Notes: generated by a model from the sequence alone, not told the origin. A stretch of 64,000 nt of DNA from JACCXG01 sp963717745 (GCA_963717745.1 CAVQXJ010000013.1:744001-808000), one strand, 5' to 3'; counted from the first letter of the stretch, positions 31,083-43,818 are shown. Program-made: numbers and translations.

Positions 31083-33548
31083 ATGCACGATTTTCGATTG
31101 GCCTGGCGCGCGCTTCGCGCGTCCCCCGCGCTCACGGCGGCAGCCGTCCTCTCACTGGCGCTCGGGATGGGCGCCAACACCGCGATGTTCAGCGTCGTGG
31201 ATGCGCTGCTGCTCCGATCCTTGCCGGTCCCCGAGCCCCACCGCCTGGTAACGGTCTCCTCCGGATTCGCGCTCAATCAAGGCTTCAAGGCCGGGGCCGG
31301 GATGAGCTACGGCCACTGGTCCCGGATGCGCGAGCGGGCAGCGCTCGTCGGCGACGGCTTCGCGTGGGCCCCTGGCCGGGTGGACCTCTCGCCCGGCGGT
31401 GAGGCGCAGCCGGCCGACGCGCTGTTCACGAGCGGTGGCTTCTTCAGCACGCTCGGCGTGCCGCCGCTGCTCGGCCGGACGTTCTCCGCCGCCGACGATG
31501 TCAAAGGCGGCGGCCGCGACGGGCTGGTGACGGTCATCAGCTACCAGCTCTGGCAGCGGCACTTTGGCGGCGCCGGCACCGCGATCGGGGCGGTGCTGCC
31601 GGTGGATGGCGTGCCCTGCACGGTGATCGGTGTCATGCCGCCGCAGTTCTTCGGCATCGAAGTCGGTCAGCCTTTCGATCTCGTGCTGCCGCTCGCGACC
31701 GAGCCGGCGATTCGCGGCGCCCAGGCGTCGCTGCATCATCCGTCGCGGTTGATGTTGACCGCGATGTTCAGGCTGAAGCCGGGACAGTCCATCGACGCCG
31801 CCACCGCCGTACTCAGGTCCGCACAGGCGGACATTATCGGGATGACCGGCGAGCCCGGGTCCCGTCCGCTCCCGGCCTTTTTGAAGGATCCGTATGTGCT
31901 GGTGCCCGCCGCGTCGGGAACCTCTGACCGGTCAGGGCTGCGCCGGCATTACGCGCGGCCGCTGCTGACGGTGCTCGCGGTGGTGGTGCTGGTCCTGCTC
32001 GTCGCGTGCGTCAACATCGCGAACCTGCTGCTGATCCGCGCCGCCGAGCGCCGTCATGAAATGAGCGTGCGGCTGGCTCTCGGCGCGTCGCGCTGGCGGC
32101 TTGCCCGGCCGTTGCTCGCCGAGAGCATCATCCTGGCGCTCCTCGGCGCCGCGGTCGGACTGGTATTCGCCGTCTGGGCGAGCCGCGCGATGGTGTCGAG
32201 TCTGTCGACGCCGGACACGCGAGTCTCGCTTTGGCTGTCGCTCGACTGGCGCGTGCTCCTCGTGACCGCGTCGACCGCAATGCTGACCGCGCTGATCTTC
32301 GGGGCCGGTCCGGCGTTCCGCGCCTCGCGCGGCGCACCGGCTGAAGCGCTCACGCTCCGGGGCCCTGGTGCCGGCAGCCGGGCGCGGATCGGCGGCAGTC
32401 TGGTGGTGGTGCAGGTTGCGCTGTCGCTGGTTCTGGTCGCCGGGGCAGGGTTGTTCCTGTCCACACTCACACGGCTGGCGGCGATTCCGCTGGGCTTCGA
32501 CGCGCCGGCGCTCCTGATCGTCGACGTCGAGACGGCTCGGGCTCACACCGATCAGGGATCGCGCCTCGCGTTCTACCAGCAGCTCGCCGACGCGGTCGCG
32601 GCCGTTCCCGGCGTCACCCGGGCGGCGGCCTCGTCCATCACTCCCTTCGGCCAGGCCACCAGGTCACCGCTGTTCGCCGATCCCAATCGAGTGACCGAGC
32701 TCGTGGTGTCTCCGGGCTACTTTGCGACCGCCGGGTTGGCGCTCCGCTCGGGGCGCGACTTCGATCGGCAAGACGTGGCCCGCGGGCCGCGGGTGGTCGC
32801 GGTCAGCGAGTCGTACGCGCGCAGGTTTCTCGCCGGCCGGGATCCGCTGCAGTCGATCATCGAGACGGGGCCCTGCCGCCCCCCGGCCGGAACGTGCGCC
32901 GTGGTCGGTATCGTCACCGACGCGGTGTTCGGCCCGTTGCGCTCCGGGGCGCGCCCCACGATGTATTTCCCGCTTGCCCAATCCGAAACCCTCGGGGCGC
33001 CGGGGCGGACGACGATCGCGCTGAGCGTGCGATCGGCCGTCGGAGCTCCGGCGTCGCTCGTGCCGGCGGTCGGCGACGCGCTGAGGAGAGTGAATCCCCG
33101 CCTGTCGTTTTCTTCCCGGCCGCTCCAGCAGGACGTCGATGCGGCGCTGACCGAAGAGCGCCTGGTGGCAGTCCTGTCGGGATTCTTCGCCGGCCTGGCG
33201 CTGCTGCTGTCGGGACTCGGCCTCTATGGCGTCACCGCGTATTCGACCGCGCGCCGACGCATCGAGATCGGCATCCGCCTGGCGCTCGGCGCGACGCCAT
33301 CGCGAATCGTCCGGCTGGTGGTGGTGCGGATGCTGTTCCTCACCGCGATCGGCGTGTACGCGGGGATCGGCGCGACCGCCTGGGCGTCGAGGTTCATCTC
33401 GACGCTCCTCTTTGGTATCGGGCCCGCGGACCCGACCACGCTCGCGGTCGCGGCCGGGAGCCTCATCGTCGTTGCGTTGGTGGCAAGCTTCGTCCCAGCT
33501 TTCCGCGCGTCGATGACGGATCCGGCAAAGGCACTGCGGGAAACCTGA
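31083..33548 (+). CDS. ADOP-family permease (duplicated MacB/FtsX)
   Basis: 821 residues. N-terminal helix about 17-40 (ALTAAAVLSLALGMGANTAM), a MacB periplasmic core domain, then an FtsX block (LLTVLAVVVLVLLVACVNIA). A second core domain and a second FtsX block follow near the C-terminus. This doubled architecture is the acidobacterial duplicated orphan permease. No ABC ATPase gene is adjacent. The GGGGGAGAG site supports the ATG. It lacks the N-terminal helical extension of the second ADOP at 48302. Substrate unknown. Confidence 0.88.
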   Translation: MHDFRLAWRALRASPALTAAAVLSLALGMGANTAMFSVVDALLLRSLPVPEPHRLVTVSSGFALNQGFKAGAGMSYGHWSRMRERAALVGDGFAWAPGRVDLSPGGEAQPADALFTSGGFFSTLGVPPLLGRTFSAADDVKGGGRDGLVTVISYQLWQRHFGGAGTAIGAVLPVDGVPCTVIGVMPPQFFGIEVGQPFDLVLPLATEPAIRGAQASLHHPSRLMLTAMFRLKPGQSIDAATAVLRSAQADIIGMTGEPGSRPLPAFLKDPYVLVPAASGTSDRSGLRRHYARPLLTVLAVVVLVLLVACVNIANLLLIRAAERRHEMSVRLALGASRWRLARPLLAESIILALLGAAVGLVFAVWASRAMVSSLSTPDTRVSLWLSLDWRVLLVTASTAMLTALIFGAGPAFRASRGAPAEALTLRGPGAGSRARIGGSLVVVQVALSLVLVAGAGLFLSTLTRLAAIPLGFDAPALLIVDVETARAHTDQGSRLAFYQQLADAVAAVPGVTRAAASSITPFGQATRSPLFADPNRVTELVVSPGYFATAGLALRSGRDFDRQDVARGPRVVAVSESYARRFLAGRDPLQSIIETGPCRPPAGTCAVVGIVTDAVFGPLRSGARPTMYFPLAQSETLGAPGRTTIALSVRSAVGAPASLVPAVGDALRRVNPRLSFSSRPLQQDVDAALTEERLVAVLSGFFAGLALLLSGLGLYGVTAYSTARRRIEIGIRLALGATPSRIVRLVVVRMLFLTAIGVYAGIGATAWASRFISTLLFGIGPADPTTLAVAAGSLIVVALVASFVPAFRASMTDPAKALRET

Positions 33549-33653
33549 TATACGCTTGTTTCCTCCGCACGGCCTGCCACACACCGCGCGCTTCCCGGCC
33601 GCCGACCTGAGCGTCCGCTGAAGCACCCCGTGCCGGAGCCACGAGGCTCCAGA

Positions 33654-35207
<1,554 letters not shown>

Positions 35208-35227
35208 CTGCTAGGTCGGAGGCGAAG

Positions 35228-36581
35228 ATGATCTGGACCAGGGAACAGGCGAAGTCGCTGATCGATCGGGCGCTGTCGCTGAGCAAGGCCGAGGAAACGT
35301 ACGTGGTGCTGACCGGCGGCGATCGCGGCAGCCTGCGGTTCGCGCGCAACACCGCCACCACTTCCGGGGCGACGTCGGGGTATAGCCTGGCGATCACGGC
35401 GGGCTTCGGCAAGAAGTCCGGCACCGTGACCACCGCCGAATTCGACGACGCGAGCCTGCGGCAGGCGATCACGACCGCGGAGGAGATTGCGCGGCTGTCG
35501 CCGGAGAACCCCGAAGCGATGCCGGTGCTCGGTCCTCAGACCTATGGCACCGCCAAGGCCTACTTCGAGGACGTGGCCAACGTGACGCCGGACTGGCGCG
35601 CGGCCGCCGCCGCCACCGCCATCGAGTTGAGCAAGCAGAAGGGCGCGGTCACGGCCGGGTTCGTCGACACGTCGGCCTCGGTGCAGGCCGCCGGCTCGTC
35701 GAAGGGACTGTTCGCCTACGATCGGCAGACCGCCGCCGACTACAACCTGACCGCGCGCACTCCGGACGGATCCGGCTCCGGGTTGGGCCTCGAAGTCGTT
35801 CAACGAGCTCCGGCAGCTCGATCCGGCGAAGCTGGCTGCCGCGGCGATCGACAAGGCGGTCCTCTCGAAGGGGGCGGCGGCGATCGAACCGGGCAAATAC
35901 ACGGTCGTGCTCGAACCCGCCGCGCTCGGCGATCTGCTGGCCTTCCTGCTGTTCTCGGCCGACGCGCGGCAAGCCGACGAGGGACGCAGCTTCTTTTCGA
36001 AGAAGGGCGGCGGCAACCGGATCGGCGAACAGGTGCTCGGCGAGAAGGTGAACGTGTATTCCGATCCGTCCGACCCGATGGCGCCGACCGTGATGTTCGA
36101 TACCGGCGGGCTGCCGATCAAGCGCACCACCTGGGTGCAGAACGGCGTCTGGAAGGATCTGAACTACTCGCGCTTCTGGGCCCAGAAGCAGAACCGCGAG
36201 CCCACCGGCGGACCGGCGAATCTGATCATGGAAGGCGGCACCGCCACCATGGCTGACCTGATTGCCGGCACCGAGCGCGGCGTGCTGGTCACCCGGTTCT
36301 GGTACATCCGTCCGCTCGATCCGCAGACCCTGCTCTTCACCGGGCTGACCCGCGACGGCTTGTTCCTGATCGAGAAGGGCAAGGTCACCAGGCCGGTGAA
36401 GAACATGCGGTGGAACGAGAGTCCGATCGTGGCGTTGAACAACATCGACGCCATGACCGCGTCGGAGCGGACGGTGAGCGGTGAGGGCATCGGCGGCTCG
36501 GACGGCTTCGCCTTCGGCCTGGTCTGTCCCGCGGCGCGGATTCGCGAGTTCACCTTCTCGAGCGCGTCGGACGCGGTATGA
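35228..36581 (+). CDS. pmbA: PmbA/TldE-family partner protein, +1 frameshift near 35782
   Basis: ATG at 35228 follows a CGGAGG site. The frame reads through ARTPDGSGSG, then breaks at ggttggg (35781-35787). One extra T explains it, because the +1 frame continues ASKSFNELRQLDPAKL and on to DAV at 36581 without further errors. The full protein would be about 450 residues and lacks the zinc-binding HExxxH, as PmbA should. It has no signal peptide, in contrast to the Tat-type TldD upstream. Confidence 0.82.
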
Positions 36582-36719
36582 GTGCCAAGAGCTGTAACAG
36601 GAGGGCAGAAGGCAGGAGGGATCAAGGGAGAAAACACAATGCCTCCTGACCTCATGGCCGATCGCTGTTAGCGCCCTCGGGGGCCGCCCGGCGTTCTCCC
36701 TTGTGACATGATCGGCGCC

Positions 36720-37701
36720 ATGCGCCTCGCATTCATCGCGGCTGGTTGTGCTCGCGCTGGCGAGCGTCGCCGCCGCCGAAACCCACAAGTACAAGCCGGT
36801 CGCCGGCGTCGCCACCTTCGCGGTGCGGCCGCCGGTGCTCACCGTGAAGCCTGGCGACACCGTCGAGACCGAAACCTTCTCGCGCCCCGGTGACTACTAC
36901 GATCCGAAGGTCGCCGGGCCGTGGCCTGGCGAGGTCGGGCCCTTCCACATCGAGGGCGCGGCGCCGGGCGACACGCTCGTCGTCCGCATCGTCAAGCTGA
37001 CGCCGAATCGCGACATCGCCGTCTCCAACGTCAGGCCGAATGGCATCAGCGGCGTGGCCGGCGACAGCCGCACCCGCATGTTGAACGAGCCGCTCGCCGG
37101 GCGCCGTTTCATCTGGCAGATCGATCGGACACGCATGGTCGGCGTGCTGGACATGCCGGGCTCGGCCAGCAAGCGGATCGAGCTGCCGCTGCGGCCGATG
37201 CTGGGCCGGGTGGCGGTGGCCCCGGCCGGCGAAGAAGCCTGGGGCGGGCTCTGGCCAGGCGATTTCGGCGGCAACATGGATGCGTCCGACGTCGGCCAGG
37301 GCGCCACCGTGTATCTGCCGGTGTTCCATCCGGGCGCGCAGTTCTATTTCGGCGATTTCCACGCGCTGCAGGGGGATGGCGAGATTGCCGGATCCGGCCT
37401 GGAGTCGACCGCGGATGTCACGCTCCAGTTCGACGTGATCAAGGGCAAGTCGATTCGATGGCCGAGGATCGAGAACGACGAGTTCATCATGGTCGCCGGC
37501 AGCGTGCGGCCGCTGATCGATGCGCTCCGGATCGCCTACGTCGAGCTGATCGACTGGCTGGTCTCCGACTACGGGTTCGAGAAGATGGACGCCTACCAGG
37601 TGGCGTCCCAGGCCGGCGTCGTCCGGGTGGCGAACGTGGTCGATCCGAACTACACCGTCGTCGCCAAGTTCCCGAAGCGATTCCTGCCGCCACGCCGATG
37701 A
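36720..37701 (+). CDS. Acetamidase/formamidase-like secreted protein, frameshift in signal peptide
   Basis: The mature protein (from about 36780) matches the FmdA/AmdA fold: ETETFSRPGDYYDPK, GPFHIEGAAPGDTLVVRIV, GGNMDASDVGQGATVYLPVF and FGDFHALQGDGEI. The likely start ATG 36720 gives MRLAFIA, but one extra G near 36740 breaks the frame. Removing it yields a normal signal peptide MRLAFIALVVLALASVAAA. Translation could also begin at GTG 36748 with a shortened signal. It may hydrolyse amides in the periplasm; substrate unknown. Confidence 0.75.
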
Positions 37702-37778
37702 TCCGGATCGCTGCGTCCGGCGACGGCCGCGGCGAGTCGGTATGACGTGAGCAGAGAGCTGAGAGCCAAAGGACCCGC

Positions 37779-38483
37779 ATGTTTCCGATAGGCGACGAGA
37801 ACGACCACGCCGGCGTGGCCTTCGTGACGATTGCGCTGATCGTGATGAACGTCATCGCCTTCCTCAACGAGATCAACCGGCCCGAACAGGCGGTGCAGGC
37901 CTTCATCTTCGCCTGGGGCGTCGTCCCGCGCGAGTTCGCCACCGCCACCGATCTGCCGCCGCTCATCCCATTTCCGTTCTGGTCGACGCTGCTCACTTCT
38001 ATGTTTCTGCATGGTGGCTGGGGCCATCTGGGCGGCAACATGCTGTTCCTCTGGATCTTCGGCGACAACATCGAGCATCGTCTCGGGCACGTGCGGTTCG
38101 TGGTGTTCTATCTGGCGTGCGGGCTCGCGGCGAGCGTGGCCCACATCATGTTCAACAGCGGCTCGAGCATTCCGGCGGTCGGCGCGTCGGGAGCGATCAG
38201 CGGCGTGCTCGGCGGCTACCTGCTGATGTTCCCGCGCAACCGCGTCTACGTGCTGACCTGGGGCGGCGTGATGGCGGTACCGGCGATCTTCATGCTCGGC
38301 CTCTGGATCGTCACCCAGTTCGTCAACGGCGTGGGATCGATCGCCGTCACCAACCAGACCGGCGGCGTCGCCTACATGGCGCACATCGGCGGCTTCGTCG
38401 CCGGTCTGATCCTGGCGCCGCTGTTTGGGAGGGGGCGGGCGACCGCGATTACCGCCCCACGCCGAAACGACCGGTGGGGGTAG
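37779..38483 (+). CDS. Rhomboid-family intramembrane serine protease
   Basis: 234 residues with six membrane segments. The catalytic Ser137 lies in GASGAISG and His202 in AHIGGFVAG, with HGGWGHLGGNM in loop L1 to helix 2. The N-terminal FPIGDEND is typical of a bacterial rhomboid subfamily. Cleaves membrane protein segments. No partner is evident nearby. Confidence 0.92.
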   Translation: MFPIGDENDHAGVAFVTIALIVMNVIAFLNEINRPEQAVQAFIFAWGVVPREFATATDLPPLIPFPFWSTLLTSMFLHGGWGHLGGNMLFLWIFGDNIEHRLGHVRFVVFYLACGLAASVAHIMFNSGSSIPAVGASGAISGVLGGYLLMFPRNRVYVLTWGGVMAVPAIFMLGLWIVTQFVNGVGSIAVTNQTGGVAYMAHIGGFVAGLILAPLFGRGRATAITAPRRNDRWG

Positions 38484-38487
38484 GTGG

Positions 38488-38670
38488 GAATGCCAAGAAT
38501 GCCAAGAATGCCAAAATTGCCAAAATTAATGGGTTGTTCGTGTTGCCGGCCACGGTCGGCGGTCGCGATGATGCGACGGTCGTCACCCCACGGAAGGCGG
38601 GCATAGCCACGACGCCCGACTCCGCCCCTCCAATTTTGGCAATCTTGGCACTTTTGGCATTCTTGGCAAT
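38488..38670. repeat. Inverted repeat of GCCAAAATT/GCCAAGAAT words
   Basis: Left arm 38488-38527 repeats gccaagaat and gccaaaatt. Right arm 38630-38670 carries ttttggcaatcttggcactt and tttggcattcttggc. The intervening 100 bases hold no gene. The gap lies between the rhomboid gene and the M16 peptidase gene, both on plus, so the hairpin may terminate rhomboid transcription. Confidence 0.7.
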
Positions 38671-38687
38671 TCAGTGAGGAGCCCTAC

Positions 38688-40112
38688 ATGTGTGTGCGTG
38701 TCATTGCAGTCGGTGCCGTTGCGGCAACCCTCGTACTGAGTCAGTCGGGCGCCGTCGCGGCGCAGCAGCCTCCCCGCCGTCAGGCGGCCACCGCCAAACC
38801 CGCGGCGCTTACCGTCGAAGGTCACGGTGCCGATCGAGTACCACAAGCTCGAGAACGGCTTGAAGGTGGTGCTCTCCCGCGACACCTCGTCGCCGACCGC
38901 GGTGGTCGGGATCTACTACTCGATCGGCTTTCGCATCGAGCCGAAGGATCGCACCGGCTTTGCGCACCTGTTCGAGCACATGATGTTCCAGGGCTCGCGA
39001 GCATCTCGGCAAGAACGAGTTCATCTCGCTGGTCGAATCGAACGGCGGCATCCTGAACGGGTCGACCCGGTTCGACTTCACCAACTATTTCCAGATCGTC
39101 CCGCGTCCATACCCTCGAAACGATCCTCTGGGCGGAAGCGGATCGCATGTGGGGGCTGAAGATCACCCAGGACAACCTCACCAACCAGCAGGGCGTCGTG
39201 AAGAACGAGGTGAAGGTCAACGTCCTCAATCAGCCGTACGGTGGATTTCCCTGGCTCGACCTGCCGCAGCAGGCGAACACCAACTGGTACAACGCCCACA
39301 ATTTCTACGGCGATCTCGCCCACCTCGACGCCGCCACCCTCGCCGACGTTCAGCAGTTCTTCAAGACCTACTACGCGCCGAACAACGCCGTGCTGGTCGT
39401 GAGCGGCGACATCGACACCAAACAGACGCTGACCTGGGTCCGCAAGTACTTCGGCGGCATCCCAGCGTCCAAGCTGGCCGCGCAGCCCGACATTTCCGAG
39501 CCCCGGCAGGAGAAGGAGAAGCGCAGCAGCAAGGAGGACCCGCTCGCGAACCGCCCGGCGATCGCGCTCGGCTATCACTTCCCGCAGCGCGACACGCCCG
39601 AGTACTACGCGATGGGGTTGATCGATCAGTTGCTCGTGCAGGGTGCCGACAGCCGTCTCTATCAGTCGCTGGTGCAGAAGCGCGGCCTGACCGGGTCGGT
39701 CTCGGGCGGGACCAATCCGCTGCTCGGCAACATGTTCGACATCAAGGGGCCGACGCTCTGGTCGGTCTGGCTGATCCACGACGCGGACAAGAAAGCCGAG
39801 GACATCGTTCAGGCCATCGACGAGGAGATCACCCGGCTGCAGACGACGCCGGTCAGCAAGGAGGAGCTCGAGCTCGCGCTGGTCAAGCGGCGGTCGAGCC
39901 TGTATGCCGCCTACGAGCAGTTCGTCGGGTTCGGCCGCGCCAACCTGCTCGCCGCGTTCGCGTTGTTCGACGACGACCCGGGGAAGATCAACCGGCTCGA
40001 GGACGAGTTCCGAAAGGTGACGCCGGCGTTGATCCAGAAGGCGGCGCAGGAGTATCTGCGCCCGACCAACCGCACGATTCTGACCATTACCCCGAAAGGC
40101 AAGGGCAACTGA
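38688..40112 (+). pseudogene. M16 zinc peptidase, catalytic subunit, three frame breaks
   Basis: Signal peptide from ATG 38688 (ending VAAQ). The frame then shifts near 38815, 38999 and 39104, each explained by one extra base. Read across the breaks, the protein is normal: VPIEYHKLENGLKVVL, zinc motif HLFEH in GFAHLFEHMMFQGS, HLGKNEFISLVESNGG, LETILWAEADRM with the distal Glu, then an intact C-terminal half from 39147 to 40112. About 474 residues in all. M16 proteins form clamshells that degrade peptides in the periplasm. Sequence error is as likely as real decay. Confidence 0.78.
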
Positions 40113-40113
40113 C

Positions 40114-41662
40114 ATGATGCGCATGCGCACCGTTTTCGCGTTCTGTGGCGCCGCGCTCGTGGCAGCCGCCGTTGCCGTCCACGGTCAGACGCCGCCGGCC
40201 AATCCGCCCCTGGAGAACCCTGCCGCGCAGAAGCCGGCCACCGGGAAGCCCGCGGCTGGCCAGCCGTCGACTCGTAAGCCACCCGCCGCGAAGCCACCCG
40301 CCGCGAAGCCGGCCGCCGCGCGAAGCGGCACCGCGCCGTTCCCCGCGGAGCCGCCGAAGCCGGGCGTGCCGCGCGACTTCAAGGTTCCAGAGCCGAAGCG
40401 GTTCACCCTCGACAACGGCCTCTCGGTCGCCCTCGTGCAGTGGGGCACGATGCCGAAAGCGCGGGTCACGCTCAGCATGCGGACCGGCAACGCGTTCGAG
40501 CAGGCGAACGAGGTCTGGCTCGCCGACCTGACCGGCGATCTGATGCGTGAAGGCACCACGACCCGCACCGCCGCACAGATTTCGGAGCAGGTGGCACGCA
40601 TGGGCGGGTCGCTCGACGGTGGCCGTGGGTGGCGACAGCACCACGATCGGCGGGGACGTGCTCAGCGAGTACGGCCGGCAGATGGTCGAGCTCGTCGCCG
40701 ACGTCGTCCGGAATCCGAAGTTCCCGGAGTCGGAGCTGTCGCGGCTGAAGGCCAACCTGCTCCGCAACCTCGCCGTCTCGTTGAGCCAGCCGCAGCAGAT
40801 CGCCTTGCAGAAATTCCGGGCGGTGATGTACGGCGACCACGCCTATGGCCGGGTGTTTCCGACCGAGGACATGATCAAGGCCTACACGCTCGATCAGACC
40901 CGCCGCTTCTATCAGCAGACGTATGGCGCCGGCCGATCCCGGCTCTACGTCGTCGGCCGGTTCGACGAGCCCGCGGTCGAAGCGGCGATCCGGAAGGCCT
41001 TCGCCGGGTGGGACAAGGGTGCCGCACCGGCCCAGCCTCCGGCCAAGCCGACCTCGACGCGAGCCGTCCACATCGTGGATCGCCCCGGCGCCCCGCAGTC
41101 GACGGTGATCCTGGGGGTGCCGACCGTGGATCCATCCAACGCGGATTTCATCCCGCTGAGCGTGATGGATGCGCTGCTCGGCGGCGCATTCGCCTCCCGC
41201 ATCACAAAGAACATCCGGGAGGACAAGGGCTATACCTACTCCCCGAGCAGCGACCTCTCGGTGCGATATCGCGACGCCTACTGGTCGGAGAACGCGGATG
41301 TCACGACCACGGTGACCGGGCCGTCGATCAAGGAGATCCTGGCGGAGATCGATCGGCTGCAGGCCGAGCCGCCAGCCGCGGAGGAGTTGACCGGCATCCA
41401 GAACTACCTGGCGGGAACCTACGTGCTCCAGAATTCCAGCCGCGCCGGTATCACCAACCAGCTCGATTACATGGATCTCCATGGCCTGCCGCCGACCTAC
41501 GCGAGCACTTACGTCAAGCAGGTGTATGCGGTCACGCCGCAACAGGTCTCGGAGATGGCGAAGAAGCACCTGCAGGACGATCGCGCGCTGATCGTCATCG
41601 TTGGCGATCGAAAAGTCATCGCGGAGCAGGTGAAGGGCTTCGGCGCGATCGTCGACAAATAA
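40114..41662 (+). CDS. M16 peptidase-like partner subunit without zinc site, +1 frameshift near 40617
   Basis: ATG 40114 lies one base after the catalytic-type M16 gene. Signal peptide, then a Pro/Ala/Lys linker with repeated KPPAA units (about 47-70). The N-terminal M16 domain has WLADLTGDLM where HxxEH would be, so it is a non-catalytic subunit. The frame breaks after MGGSLD at gacggtggcc. One extra G explains it, as the +1 frame continues VAVGGDSTTIGGDVL to the stop at 41662. The pair would form a heterodimeric processing peptidase of about 515-residue subunit size. Confidence 0.82.
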
Positions 41663-41805
41663 GTGGGCCACCGCGCGGGAGGCGGGTGCGCGCTACCCGC
41701 TCCGCGCGCCCGCCATGCGCGAGATTTTTCACGGTTGTCCGGGTTGATTCGTGTTGACCGGTGACAGGTGTGACGAAATACTTCTCGCAACCCTGCGAGG
41801 TGGTC

Positions 41806-42261
41806 ATGGCGGAATCTCCGGATGTCGTCGTTCGGCGTTGGTTCAAGGAAGTCTGGGATGAAGGGCGCGAAGAGTCCATCGACGAGCTGATGGCACCCTT
41901 CGGCGTTGCGTACGGATTGCCCGGCGGCCCCATCCAGGGACCGACCGCGTTCAAGCCGGTGTTCCGCACGTTCCGGGAAGCGCTCGGCGATCTGACAATC
42001 GAAGTGGTGCGGACCGTCGCCGAAGGCGATCTGATTGCGGCGCACTGTCACGTCAGCGGGCGCCATGTCGGGGCCGCGTTCGGTGGAGACGCGACCCTCC
42101 AGCCGGTCGACTTCTGGGGCATCACCATCGTCCGGGTCGAGGACGGCAGGATTGTCGAGGGCTGGAACTGCTTCGACATGCTCTGCATGTATCAACAAAT
42201 TGGCTGGGTGGCCAATCCACCGCTCCCCCAGCAGCCGCCAGCGGTCGCGTCGCAGTTGTAA
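41806..42261 (+). CDS. SnoaL-like domain protein
   Basis: 151 residues from ATG 41806, preceded by GAGG; the frame opens earlier at GTG 41761. The sequence VVRRWFKEVWDEGREESIDELM and VDFWGITIVRVEDGRIVEGWNCFD match the SnoaL/NTF2-like cone fold. Such proteins act as small-molecule isomerases, hydrolases or carriers. No neighbour suggests a substrate. Confidence 0.82.
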   Translation: MAESPDVVVRRWFKEVWDEGREESIDELMAPFGVAYGLPGGPIQGPTAFKPVFRTFREALGDLTIEVVRTVAEGDLIAAHCHVSGRHVGAAFGGDATLQPVDFWGITIVRVEDGRIVEGWNCFDMLCMYQQIGWVANPPLPQQPPAVASQL

Positions 42262-42371
42262 TCCGGCGAGCGTTTCCGGCGCCAGTCGCGGAAACCCGGC
42301 CAATGAACAACACCGGTTCAGCTCTCCTGCTCCCTGGCACCGGGATTGCTAGTGTGGAGGCGGAGGCCGAC

Positions 42372-42749
42372 GTGGCAGACAAGAGAACCGGTGATATAGC
42401 CGACCTGCGGTATCTCGAAGCGAACAGTGTTCGCTGCTCCGCCGGCAACCTTTCGGACTTCCGGGTCTGCACCGAGGACTCGCAGCCCCTTGGAAGCGTC
42501 GCGGGCGTGCTGATCAGTCCGGCCACACGCCGGTGCCAGTATTTCGTGGTCGAATCAAGTGGACTCCTGAAACACCGGCGTTTCCTGGTTCCGGTCGATG
42601 CCGGCGCCAGCGTTCAGGAGGAGTTCAATACCCTGAGAATCGCGGCGCGGAAGGACGAGCTCGACTTCGAGACGTTCACGCCGAGCTCGGTGCCGGAGTT
42701 CTCGGACGAAGACCTGATCACGACGATGTTCGCGCAGGACGCCGCGTAG
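42372..42749 (+). CDS. PRC-barrel-like small protein
   Basis: 125 residues from GTG 42372, which has GGAGG close upstream; an ATG at 42303 is an alternative start. The core (FRVCTEDSQPLGSVAGVLIS ... YFVVESSGLLKHRRFLVPVD) resembles a PRC-barrel domain. PRC-barrels bind RNA or protein partners or act in photosynthetic and ribosomal contexts. Role here unknown. Confidence 0.65.
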   Translation: MADKRTGDIADLRYLEANSVRCSAGNLSDFRVCTEDSQPLGSVAGVLISPATRRCQYFVVESSGLLKHRRFLVPVDAGASVQEEFNTLRIAARKDELDFETFTPSSVPEFSDEDLITTMFAQDAA

Positions 42750-42826
42750 GAATTTCACGCCACACTCGCCGGACGCCTTCCACACACCCGGTCGCCATCT
42801 GCTGACGTCTCGCGCTATCGTTGGGC

Positions 42827-43201
42827 ATGCACCGCTCAGCCCGCACCACAATTCTCGTTCTCCTGTCGATGGCTCTGCTGTCCGCCGCCCCGGCCAACAT
42901 CGCCGGTCCGTGGCAGTTCACGGTGGAGCTCGCCATGGGCACCGGCAAGCCGCTCGTCACCTTCAAACAGGACGGCGAGAAGATCACCGGGACCTACGAA
43001 GGGCGCTATGGCAAGTCCAACCTCGAAGGGACCGTGAAGGACAACCAGGTGCAGTTCACGGTCACCGTGGTTGCTGAAGGAACCACGGTGAGTGGCGTTT
43101 TCACCGGCACCTACGAGAACGACCGCATGAGCGGCGAAGTGGCGTACGAGGGGGCCGGCGACGGGGCGTGGAGCGCGGTCAGGGTTCCGTCGAAGCCGTA
43201 A
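42827..43201 (+). CDS. Small secreted beta-rich protein
   Basis: 124 residues with a signal peptide (about 1-22, LSAAPA). The mature part GPWQFTVELAMGTGKPLVTF and KITGTYEGRYGKSNLEGTV has a lipocalin-like or jelly-roll repeat pattern seen in many small acidobacterial periplasmic proteins. Its 3' end overlaps the convergent gene at 43179 by 23 bases. Function unknown. Confidence 0.65.
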   Translation: MHRSARTTILVLLSMALLSAAPANIAGPWQFTVELAMGTGKPLVTFKQDGEKITGTYEGRYGKSNLEGTVKDNQVQFTVTVVAEGTTVSGVFTGTYENDRMSGEVAYEGAGDGAWSAVRVPSKP

Positions 43202-43811
43202 GCGACCGGCGCCGCAGGGCGGCGTCGAGCCACCGCTCGACGTCCATCCTGAAGTCGTGACCGAGCGCCGTCGCGGCGGCATCGGTGACGTCCTGGGGAT
43301 CGAGCTGATCGCGAACCGTGTCCTCGGTGCCGGTGACTTCGAAGAGATTCACGAACACCTCGACCAGCAGGTCGCGCGGGAACGGCGATCGCACGGACCG
43401 CGGCGCGCCGCCGGCCATTTCGATCCCGAAATGGCGCCCGCCGGACTCGGCGAACAACTCGAGGAAGGCGCGATCGCTGTCGTCCCCTTCGTTGCGCCCG
43501 CCCGAGGCGAGCACGCGGCTCTCGAGCTCGCCGGAATCGCAATAGATTTTCAGGCCGGACGGCAGCACCCCGACCCACGCCCGCCACCAGCTCCCGTCGG
43601 CCCATTCGAACGACAACAGGGTCCGCGCACGCAGCGACTGCGGATCGAAGCGGTCGGCCTCGTCGGCGAGGGCTGGCCGGATGATGGCATCGAACACCAG
43701 CGGTTCGCGCGGCACGCGCAGGGGCCACAGCTCGTCGCGGCGGAGGAATTGCTTGACGCGGAGCTCCAGGGCTTCCAGCACACGGAGCCGGAGTTGACGC
43801 GCGGCGAACAT
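43179..43811 (-). CDS. Unknown protein downstream of the sigma factor gene
   Basis: 210 residues from ATG 43811, seven bases after the sigma factor stop. No signal peptide or membrane segment. Motifs seen are FEWADGSWWRAWVGVLPSGL and SGGRHFGIEMAGGAPRSVR. I recognise no family. Tight spacing suggests co-transcription with the sigma gene. The C-terminus overlaps the convergent small secreted protein. Confidence 0.6.
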   Translation of the reverse strand: MFAARQLRLRVLEALELRVKQFLRRDELWPLRVPREPLVFDAIIRPALADEADRFDPQSLRARTLLSFEWADGSWWRAWVGVLPSGLKIYCDSGELESRVLASGGRNEGDDSDRAFLELFAESGGRHFGIEMAGGAPRSVRSPFPRDLLVEVFVNLFEVTGTEDTVRDQLDPQDVTDAAATALGHDFRMDVERWLDAALRRRSLTASTEP

Positions 43812-43818
43812 ATATGGC

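Noticed and set aside
36582..36719. Inverted motif in the gap after pmbA
   Set aside because: Short purine-rich matches only; no convincing hairpin or gene.
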